From contig CALNVZ010003426.1 of NCBI GenBank assembly GCA_940671915.1, positions 14,810,185 through 14,874,184 of the forward strand: a stretch of DNA of 64,000 bases, in the 5' to 3' direction. Origin of the DNA: Paracentrotus lividus. Taxonomy: Eukaryota; Echinodermata; Echinoidea; Camarodonta; Echinidae. Positions 1-10,900 of this stretch are shown one piece after another. The position numbers and the translations under genes are program-made. The notes beneath the pieces were generated by a model. That model was not told the origin of the DNA and did no database searches. It saw nothing but the letters and a program-made list of their open reading frames with translations. The first letter of the stretch is position 1. Each line of letters begins with the position of its first letter.

Positions 1-685
1 TGGAGCTACTAAGTTATGCGGTATACTGTATATGCAATGTATCAGAGGTCAGGCATAATAAAGTAAGTTATGTTAAATATAGTCAGTGTATGAACAACAG
101 TTACTTGGAGGAACAGGTATATTTTTGTGGATGTATGTAATTTAATCATGGAAGCCTGCGCGGGTAGTTACCATGGAGCTACTAAATTAAGTAAGCCTAC
201 GGTACGTATCTAACATAATTATTGTCATTAGTTTTACAATGCAAAGTTTGACACATCTTTGTAACTATGTGCTAACTCTACCTGGCCTTATTTATATTAT
301 AATCGATCTATGATAGTATAAATGACAAATGACAAATGCTTTACTTTTTTATATCATATAAAAATATAACAAAAAAAAAAACACACAAACAAACATGCAG
401 ACAAAACAAAATGGGAAAACCTTTTCATTGCCATTGCACTTGTAATTATTTTCGAATTAATAAGCTTTCAGAATATTATAGCCTTTAGTTTAGATCTCTA
501 TTACAAAATACATCAACAAAATACAACTGTTTCTCCAAGTTGTTGTTCATATACCAAGGGCGTAAATCCTGGGGGGATACATCCCCCCAGATTTCGGGGA
601 GGGGGATGCCCTGTACAAACATCCCCCAGTTTTCAAAAAAGAAATGAAAAAAAATTACACTAGATAATTGTGTTATTGCTTAAAA
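1..685. other. Intron sequence with a C/G-run repeat fragment
   Basis: AT-rich, no exon seen. Bases 556-640 hold a GGGCGTAAATCC start with runs of C and G (GGGGGATACATCCCCC), typical of a dispersed repeat end. Confidence 0.5.
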
Positions 686-785
686 NNNNNNNNNNNNNNN
701 NNNNNNNNNNNNNNNNNNNNNNNNNNNNNNNNNNNNNNNNNNNNNNNNNNNNNNNNNNNNNNNNNNNNNNNNNNNNNNNNNNNNN
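686..785. other. Assembly gap, 100 N
   Basis: Exactly 100 N, probably a placeholder of unknown true size. It lies in the intron after the TM2-3 exon, flanked by poly-A on the left and poly-T on the right. Confidence 0.95.
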
Positions 786-1941
786 TTTTTTTCTTTTTTT
801 TTTTGCTTTAAAAAAAAATATTTTTCATGGATTTATTTACTTGTTTAGTATTTTATTATTTATTGACATTTTCTCACAGAATTTATATCATTTTTATTAC
901 CATTACCCCTTTTCCAGATAATTAAGATCTCACAAAACAAAAGAATTCTCTCCCATTTCAACTTATCTTTATTTGTACTTACATTTTACAAACAAATATA
1001 AATATAAATTTATCATGCTTGATATTTCAAAATAAATAATGCTAAATTATATGATGGATATAGTGAGAAAGCATTGTGTTTGGCGTTACCCCATGCAACA
1101 GCACCAGATTTGAGCATGAATTTTGGGATGTATGCATCGAATATCTTGACGATGATAAGATAAGTGTTGTATCCTTCCACACCCATCCACGAGATGGAGG
1201 ATAAGACGAAGTAGTGGATGAGAGCAGTGATGAAGCTACATGAGACTGACGCGTCTTCACATGGGTCTCTGGTCGTATCCAATGACATCATTACAATGAA
1301 TGATATGTAGAGACTGAGTAAAGTCAGGCACAGGCACACGAAGATCTGGTTTGTCTGTTTTACTCTCAGTACTCTAAAAAATAATATAAAAAAGGAACAT
1401 TGTAACCATCTTTATCTTATAAGATATTTATAGTGTCGGATCCGGCATTTTGGTTTCGTAATACAGTTTTTGGCATCGTCTCATGAGTATTCAATTAGCA
1501 AACTGATCATGTCACAGTCCCTCTATTTCTTGTGTATTATAATATATGAAATCCAATTATTACACTTTTTTCGTAATACAAAAAAAAAATATATATCCCA
1601 AATAATGAAATAAGTAAAAGCACTTATGACCTACGCATTCCAAACGGAGTTATTCCTGTTTGTATGTCCTTGGGGCAGAAAATCTGGACAATTGGCGTTT
1701 CATACAATAAAACACAAAGGAAGTAGTGGGGCTCTGACATCAGACATCATCAGTTTGCTGATGATCACAATTAAACACGAATAAATATGTAGGAATTAAA
1801 AAAAGTATGACATGATTTGGGTTTCTTCGAAAATAACGTTTTGATGCGGAATTGCGCAGTTCAATGGATTAGAAGGGGCAGTCCCCTTTTGATATTCATG
1901 GTATTGAGAAAACAATGTAAACTTAAGGTATCTAGTCTCAC
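786..1941. other. Intron sequence around the TM2-3 exon
   Basis: Apart from the exon at 1090-1373, I see only AT-rich intron and a short poly-A (1580). No repeat family or RNA gene recognised. Confidence 0.5.
1090..1373 (-). CDS. TM2-TM3 and TM4-start exon, adhesion GPCR
   Basis: A 284-nt exon (phase 2 to 1). Residues VKQTNQIFVCLCLTLLSLY make the intracellular loop 1 and TM2. CSFITALIHYFVLSSISWMG followed by VEGYNTYL is the adhesion-GPCR TM3 with its W-M-x-V-E signature. SGAVAWG opens TM4 at the donor GTAACG. The remaining TM segments are to the left of, or beyond, the window; nothing recognisable as TM4-7 was seen in 1-1089. Confidence 0.92.
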
Positions 1942-4900
1942 CTGTTTGATAGATAAGTTCCCAAAGTGACAAGAAGGCTAAGAATTGAAATACTGCATCC
2001 TATGTAGGTTAGAATCTTGTATGCTTCATCTGATGCTTGTTCTTCCCTGTGAACATCCTACAAAATAAAATGATTTTTAACTGACACCCTAGTTGAACTA
2101 GAAGATAACAGCTAGATTAGCCCATATTCTGAAAAGCAGTAAAAGCTAACCCTGGGCTAAAGTTAACCTTAGGTTAACTAAACCACACCTAACCCACGCC
2201 TCTGGTCATATTGGTATTCCGCTAGCCTAGTTTATCGAAACCCAAGTTCCATATTTAAACCTGGGTTAAACACATTACGCATGCTCAGAGTGCTCATCTC
2301 CAGCTGAGCTCCCAGGTCAGGATCGCGCAGCAATACGGGTAAATATTTTCCCGTTGACTCGTGTGTTAATTTTAGATTACGAAACGTTTGTAAAGAAAAG
2401 GGTGAAAATTGGTCTAACTATTGTCTAGTAGTAATTAAAAGAGAATTTACTCATCTTCTCATTGATAGTCTCAAAACATAGGCATAGCCAGCTAGATTTT
2501 TAAATAATCAAGAAAATAGAGCGCCCTCTCGCGGACACTGTTGGATAGGACGTCGGAAGCAGTGAATTGGCTTCTACGTTCACCCTCGTCCTATAGTTCC
2601 AAAAGAACTGCCTAGATCTTTCCCATTTGTGCAAAGAGTGTCCAGGTCTCGCTTTCCTGGGAATCGGTGTCAATAAAAGAATCAAATTAATACATTTTCG
2701 TCAAGCTGGCGTTTGGAAATAGTTATTTTGTCTTTGGGTTGACTCGCACTCCCATTTTTGGTGTCTTCGAAATAATTAGGATTGTGCGGCCAGCAGTGTA
2801 ACGCAGCTCATGCAACAATGCAATACGCGCCTTGCCAATCGTGCGCACCGCGCTGGTCTAGGGTGAGGCAGGTTTGGTTGATTGATTGATTTTTTATTTG
2901 ATTTTTGTCAGGTAATGCATACATTTAGTATCGAGGATTTTCAACATGAGAGAGTAATCAATCTAGATTATTTTTCGTTTTTATATCGTTTTTATAATGC
3001 TCCCCCGTCCCCTTATAACAAAAGTTAACTTTAATTGTATTGTATTTAAGGTACAAATGGCTGTAGTAATCACGATGAATATGTATGCGACTTGTACAAG
3101 ACTACAATAGATCCAATATGGCCACAGTTCAGCCTACAACTCAACTTGCTGTTTCATGACTGTTCTTTTGATTTCGGTGAGTTTGGAATGTGATGTGAGT
3201 TTGAAAGTGTGCCGAGGAAGTGTGTAGAGTACGTTTTTCAACCTGTTGTATGTAATATGGGGGCTTATGTCCGGGATGCGTTTTTTTTTTTTTACACCAC
3301 TGTTCTGCCATTTATTCAAAATAAGCCAACAAAACTGCTCGCGAGCGAGTCTAGTCGGCGCACGCAGCGAATCTTGGAAATCTGAGTGGCTTTGCGCTAG
3401 TCTGCAAACACAAACTATATTTTGATAGCCGAACTCATTACCTGCCCAAAGCCTCGGATTAGGCAAATGTCAAGTCTCTGAGGATGTCAGCTCAGTAAAA
3501 ATATGGAGGTAGAAATAAGCACAGAATACACGAGTATCTATAGTACAGTGCAGTCTCGCTTCCATAAATACTAAAGTGCATAAATACTAAGTGAGGGTTT
3601 GGACTTGCAGTCTAATTAGAAAAACTGGACTTTGGACTTGCAGACTGCGTAAATCTCCTGTCGCATAGGTCTTTTGTCAGCAACACTCTCTCTAGCTATC
3701 TCTCTATCTCTCTCTCTCACTCTCTCTTCGCCTTCTCTATCTTATCTTCTCATTACCTTGTATTTCTTCACTATCATTGCACTCCACCCCCTTCTCTCTC
3801 TCCACTCGATTATAATAGTTATTCATGTTGTTTGACATGTGTATTTCTTCGATTAACCTGGTCATCATTTGTTTAAATCATATTTCAATTGTATTTCTTT
3901 CTCTTTGGAAGTTATGATACTCAAAGTTTTGATAATGTGAAGTCGAGCATGCGAGCAGCTCGATCTCCCCTGTGATGTGTATGCAAATTCCATTTAAAAA
4001 AAATGGTTCTTGATAAATGAATGGGTCAATTTGATAGAGGCATGTATGAACATAATTTTGTTTGATGATTATATCGACCGCACAGATGAAATGATAAATA
4101 ATTATTTTTCTGAAAAAGGACACTTTATTGAATTTACATTACAAAACACATAGAGGAGAGCACCTCGCAAGTTAAGTCACAGAATCAAAATTTTAAATAA
4201 TCATAACTTCGTTATTCTTTTTGTCGATTTTCTTCAAGCCTTCACTATCGGATGTTTTTCGTTTATTCTTTCCGCATTTCTGAAACTAATTTAAACCCAG
4301 TGTGAATTACTTTCATATTATACACCTTATGCTGCAGTCACACAGACACTTACGTACAGATACGTTTGTGTTGTTTTAATCTTATTTCTTCTTCTATTCT
4401 ATCATTTCTTATGTAGTTCTTTGTTTTACTGGATGAACGAAAATATCAATATTTCCACTGCTGACTATGACGGGTAGGCATCCGTGGGGATCCGCAGAAA
4501 AGAAAATAATTTTTGGACGCAACCGGACGTAACTCAACGTAAGTGTCTGTGTGACTGTAGCATAAAGCAGTGAATGCAATGATGTTGCGTGTAGGCCTAT
4601 AGGCCTATCCCTTTTTCATATACTTTTATTTAAACAAAGGAGCATAGTACTTCAGGGGAGGATCCAGCATTCTCCAATGGGGGGGGGGGGATTTTTATTA
4701 TTATTTTTTTTAATCTACATTTCCCTCGATCAGCTGCTTGACTGAGCTAAGCGTGTGGGGGAGGTAGGCCTTGAATACAGTAAATTTTAAGAACTGTTAA
4801 TTTTCTTCTTTTTTTCACGATCAAGCTAATGTATTCAATTAAAAATCCGAGCGCATTTTCAAGTCGACTCGCATGATTTTGAATCAAGTGTAATATAGAT

Positions 4901-7900
4901 TGAATTCTCAGACTTGTTTGACGTTTTTGGCGCGTTTTTGTGGTTTTCAAGCCAATTCGCAACTATTCGGGCTCCGATAGCTTAAAAACGAGGACATGGA
5001 CCCCCGTTTTGAATGTTTCTACATATTTATGATGAATCCATCTACAACTTTGCAAATTTTGATCAGACTGTCATGGATTTCTAAAAAAAAGTGCACCTTA
5101 AACTATGCTTATTTTATTTTCTTGTAGATTCCAAGCCTGGCCTCTAAGATATGGTTTTTGCCATTTTACGCACCATTTTTGCCACATGAGGGCGCTGCTG
5201 GCTCGAAAATAAGTACAAATGTGCCAGTTTAAACAATGTTCCCATCTTTGGCAGTATAAACTTCGTAACAAATCGGGAAGGTTTGATAAAGTTTGATACG
5301 GTTTTGAAAAAGTAATGACGATTTTAACTCGTTTGTTGCAATCGCGAGGTCTATAACAGAGGCCAATTTCTTGAATTATGCGTATTTTACATGCCATCCA
5401 AATATGGCTAATTCAAAGTCCCGTAGCAAAAAATCAAGTACATGAACGTATATTATTTTTTGCATTTTTGGCATACATAGATAACGAAGTAGCCCCGTGC
5501 AAAATTTGGTGATAATGACATGGACTTCGTTTCAACTGCATGTGCAACGTCCGAAACCGTGCGAAGTCCATGTCATTTTCACCAAATTTTGCACAGAGTT
5601 ACTTTGGTAAAAAAAAAAAACGCACTCATGTGGCAAAAATGGTGCGTAAAATGGCAAAAACCATAATAGAGGCTTGGAATCTATAAGAAAATAAAAAAGT
5701 ATAGTTTAAGGTGCAGTTTGTTTTTTTTAAACCATGACAGTCTAACAAATTTTGCAAAGTTGTAGAGGGATTCATCATAAATATGTAGAAATTAAAAATA
5801 AAAAAGGGGGGTCCATGTGCTCGTTTTTTAACTATATCAGCGCCCGAATACTCGCAAATCGGCTTGAAAAGTCACAAAAACGCGCTGAAAACGTCCAAAA
5901 AGCGTGATTTTCCACTCTAAATTACACTTGATTCAAAATTATGCTCCCACACATTCAAAATCCATGTCATTGTCATGAAAATTTACAAAGTTCTAGAGGA
6001 ATACATGCTCAATGGGTAGAAACATTCGAAAAAGGTGGTGTGCTCGTTTTAAGCTATCGGCAGAGCCCGAATAGTTGCGAATTGGCTTGAAAACCATGCA
6101 CAAAAACGCGCTGAGAACGTCAAACGAGTCTGAGAATCCAACCTATATTATACACTTGATTCAAAATCATGCTCTCGAACATTCAAAATCCATGTCAATT
6201 TCATTTTGCCAAGTTGTAGAGGAATAAAAACTAAATGAGTAGAGGAACATTAAAAAACGGGGGTCCATGTGCTTGTTTTCAAAATATCGGCGCTGTAATA
6301 GTGGCGAGATGACTTGAAAACCACTGAAACGTGGCAAAAATACTCAAAAATGTGAAAACTATATCTAATTTTCGACTTATTCAAAATCCTGCTCCCACTA
6401 CCTTTACAATTAATTTCATATCCATCGCAATCTCTAGAATAACACAAACATGCACCAACATAAATGCTTTACATATCTCTGCAGGTAGGTAAATAATGAA
6501 CAAAAAGAAGGAATAAAAAAATGTATCTATATAGTTCATTTCTTGTTACTTCCCTCTAAATCACACTTGGAATACAGCAATTTATCAATACGTGTGATAA
6601 GATGTGTATCTTGTTTACTATTTTCTCTGTGTGTGTAGCTCATGTGTAGCTAGAACCTATAAGTACGTACATGTATGCAGAGGAGCTCTCGCGCGAAATG
6701 ATTTGAAGTAGATTAGACTCGCTCGCGAGCAGTTTCGTTGGGATATTTTGAATAAATGGCAGAACAGTGGTGTAAAAAAAAAATACGCGTCCGGGATAGG
6801 ACACAGACAAGCTGTTTTGAAAGTAAAGATTTCATCTTCGATTTCACGCTGACAGTGAATGCAATGTGTAGGTGATGCGTACATGTTATACATTGAGTGA
6901 AGCGATACGTAGACTCTATGCCTGACTGTGTGTATTAATGGTGTACTATTCGTATCGGTGGCACGTATAACGGGTCCCCCGTATAACGGTGTAGACTTGC
7001 ACTGGCCCATTGAGTAAGGGTCTATAGTTGTATTATGTAGCGCATTGACCGACAGCATTGTTACGGATCTCTAGTATTGAGTTGGCCAAACTCGAAATAG
7101 AAAGGAAAGATTCGAAGTCGGAATTTGCAGCTTCAGCAAGAGTTAACACTCCGACAAATCGAATTACAACAGGTTTCTGGTGGGAAAAGGGTTGACCCTA
7201 GTCTTTCACAGGATAAGGATGGGCGGCACCGGGCCCCAGATATTGCTAAGATGGCAAATTGCATTCCACAATTTCAGGATGGAGACCTTGATTCTTTTTT
7301 CAGCTCTTTTGAGAGAATAGCTAGGAACCTTGACTGGGATGAAAGATGCTGGGCCATGGTAATCCAGCAGAAGTTGACTGGGAAAGCCCAGGCCGTGGTC
7401 ATTGTCAGATAAGCTGCCAATGATTATCGTGTTGCCAAAGAGGCAGTTTTGCGTGCATATGAGCTTGTCCCAGAGGCATACCGACAGAGATTCAGGGGAT
7501 ACAGGAGCAGTCTGGGCAGACGTTGTAGAATTACAGAGGGAAAAGGAGATCTTGTTTGACAGGTGGTTTAGGTCATTGAAGTTGGACCCGTCTTACGAGA
7601 ATTTGAGAGAGGTAGTGTTGATGGAAGAGTTCAAGAAGTCTGTTCCTCCTGGGGTTAGGACTTATCTGGAAGATCATAAGATTCAAGACGTCAGAAGTGC
7701 CGCAGTCACTTCTGACAGCTATGAACTGACTCATAAATCAGAAAATCCACTGAATCAAATGAAGTTTGTTCCAATACTAGTAATTCGGAAATACCTTACA
7801 GGCGACAATCGCTTGACCCAAGTAGTAGGCAAAAACTGACACACAGGAAAACAAACAGAAAACGACTGGTATCAAACAGAACAGCGAAGTGAAGTGCTAC

Positions 7901-10900
7901 TATTGTGGCAAAAAGGGTCATGTGAAGTCGGAATGTTTCCAACTAAAAGAAGACCAGAAATCACACGATCAGAAATCAAGTAATTTCGGATCAAAAAGTG
8001 CCACGTCCGGTTTCATCCATACTCGACGGCTCGTGGTGATGCATAACGTCGTATTTATAGTGTAACTGATGAGAAATCGGGTTCTGAGAGGGATGTCCGT
8101 ATGATGAGATTGATGAAAGGTACTGGGATTTTGTCTCAAGTGGAGAAGTAAGTGTTGGAAAACTGGAGTGCGAATGTAGTCGTTCTGAGAGATACAGGGT
8201 CCACGCAGACACTGATGGTTCATGATGAGGAGTCCTTGCCTCAGAATCAAGTACTGGTAGGAAAGTTCTGCTTCATGATGTGAACAGTGGAGTTGAACCT
8301 GTGCCTTTGTACAAGGTGAATCTAGACTGTGCTCTGATCTCTGGGGAGGTAACTGTTGCCATTGTCCATGTCCCGATGAAGGGTATAAGTTTCCTCTTAG
8401 GTAATGATGTTGCCGGGGGGCGTGTAGGCCTTCCAATTGTATCCAAGGAACCAGTGTTTGTAAGAAGAGACTGAAGATTTAGAGAGCGAATTTCCAGGAA
8501 TATTTCCGTCTTGTGCGTTACGAAGCTCAAGCACGCCAGACCTGAGAGTCGTAAAGATAGGAGAAGACTGAAGTTTCTCTGTGTGACACCTTCTTTGCTT
8601 CATTGACTGATAAAGATGAGGATGTTAGTTCTACCAAAGAGAATTTGTTTAGTAGGTCTGCCTTGTCTAGGATCAGGGCCCATTTCTTTTGGCCAGGAAT
8701 GCGAAAAGATGTTGCCCAGTATTGCCGAACATGTCATGCGTGCCAGATGGTTGGTAAACCACAGCATGTCATTAAGCCAGCTCCATTGGTACCTATTCCG
8801 GCTTTTGATGAACCATTCAGCAGAGTGTTGATTGATTGTGTAGGGCCATTGCCGAAGACAAGTTCAGGTTGTCAGTATTTGTTGACTGTGATGGACATGT
8901 CTACCCGGTTTCCAGAAGCATTCCTTTGAGAAACATAACTGCGAAGTCAGTTATTGACGCACTGTTAACTTTCTTCACCAGATAGATCTTCCTGAAGAAG
9001 TGCAGTCGGATCAGGGTACCAACTTCATGTCCAACATTCTTTCAGGAAATGATTGTATCAGCTTGGTATCCAGCAGTTGAAGTCAACTGCATACCATCCT
9101 CAGTCGCAAGGTGCTTTGGAAAGGTACCATCAAACTCTGAAGACAATGATGAAGACATATTGCCATGACAACCCCAATGACTGGGACAAGGGGATTCCCC
9201 TTTTGCTCTTTGCCACAAGGGATGTTCCAAATGAATCTACAGGATTTAGTCCTTTCGAATTGGTTTTTGGCCATGAGCCAAGAGGACCATTAAAGTTTGT
9301 GAAGGAACAATAACTTCTGTGATGAGCAAAGAGCAGACAAACATGCTAGATTATATCTCTACTTTCCGTGAGCGTTTAGCGAGAGCGTGCGAAGTCGCAG
9401 GTGAGCACCTGCTAAAGTCCCAGAACGCAATGAAAAAGCGTGCTGACAAGAAGGCAAAAGCGCGTACATTCCAAAGTGGTGATCGAGTCTTGGTATTGCT
9501 ACCCCTGGAAGGAGATGCATTGAAAGCAAAGTTCTGTGGACCTTACATAGTTCGGGAAAAGTTGAAAAAATGAGAATTATGTAGTAAGTATGCCTGATCG
9601 ACGAAAGGCTACAAGGTGTGTCACATTAACATGCTAAAAGAGTACCATGGACGAGAGGCAAATGTTGGCATGTGTTTTGTGCGAGAAAGTCCTGCTGAGA
9701 TCGAGGTAGAAACTCCTCCGGAAGTGGAGTTCAAATCCGGAATGGTTGCTAGGGTAGAGAATTCAAGGTGCTTGCCAGTCCGGATCTTCTACTGGGCCAT
9801 TTGTCAGAGTCTGAGAGGCAGGATGTTGTTGGAGTTTCTCATGAATTCCAACCAGTTTGTAGTGACGGATTGGGATGTGCTACAGAGGTAGTTCATGAAG
9901 TTGACATTGGGGAAAGTAGGCCTATCAAGCAAGCCCCGTATAGGTTGCACCCTCATAAGAAAGCACTCGTGAAAAAAGAGGTAGAATTCACGCTTGCGAA
10001 CGGTATCATTGAGCCTAGCAAAAGTAATTGGAGCTCTCCCATCGTTCTTGATCCAAAATCTGATGGGTCGCAAAGGTTCTGTATCGATTATCGTAGGGTC
10101 AATGCTGTTACCAAGACGGACTCATTTCCTCTACCTCGTATTGAAGATTGCATCGACCAGGTCGGTAATGCAGCATATGTGAGTAAAATCAATCTCATGA
10201 AGGGCTATTGGCAAGTGCCATTGTCACAAGAAGCAAGAGAGATTTCTGCATTCGCTACGCGCCGCAAGGTCTTTACCAATGTCGTGTCATGCCGTTCGGC
10301 ATGAAGAATGTCCCGGCTACGTTTCAGAGGATAGATGAATGGAGTTGTTGCAGGTAATGATAATTGGGTTGTGTATATTGATGTTTTGGTGTTCAGCAAC
10401 ACTTGGGATGATCATCTGGGTCATCTCAAGGATCTGTTTGAGAGATTGTTCAAAGCGGGATTGGTTGTGAATTTAGCGAAGTGTGAGTTTGGTAAGGCAA
10501 CTGTGACATACGTAGGCCCATGAGGTAGGCCAGGGCCGCGTTGTTCCTCGACATGCCAAAGCCCAGGCTATTGTGAACTACACAACCCCGTCCAAAGAAG
10601 GAGCTCTTAAGATTTCTTGGAATGTGCGGATTCTACGGAAGTTCGTGCCCAACTTCAGCGATATCGCCTTGCCCCTCACTGATCTCTTGAAAAGAGGCGT
10701 AACCTTTCAGTGGTCGGACGCTTGTGAAGGTGCTTTTCAGAAGTTAAAGCCATTCTGCTCAGTGACGCGGTGCTTGCTGCACCAGACTTCTCTAAAAACT
10801 TTGAGCTAGCCACGGATGCCAGCGACCAAGGAGTCGGTGCTGTTCTTCTTCAACTCGATGATGAGGGTCGTCAGAAACCAATCGCGTACCTTCTCAAGAA

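Noticed and set aside
670-921. 83-codon frame over the 100-N gap
   Set aside because: Frame is open only because of N; flanks are poly-T.
3134-3466. 110-codon minus-strand frame
   Set aside because: Covers repeat module copy 1 and an inverted-repeat arm; no known domain, and the same sequence is broken elsewhere.
6650-7084. 5' LTR of the retrotransposon
   Set aside because: No matching sequence found after 11170 and no clear primer-binding site.
8273-8530. Minus-strand frames over 7969-8603
   Set aside because: Shadows of the retrotransposon protease and gag on the other strand.
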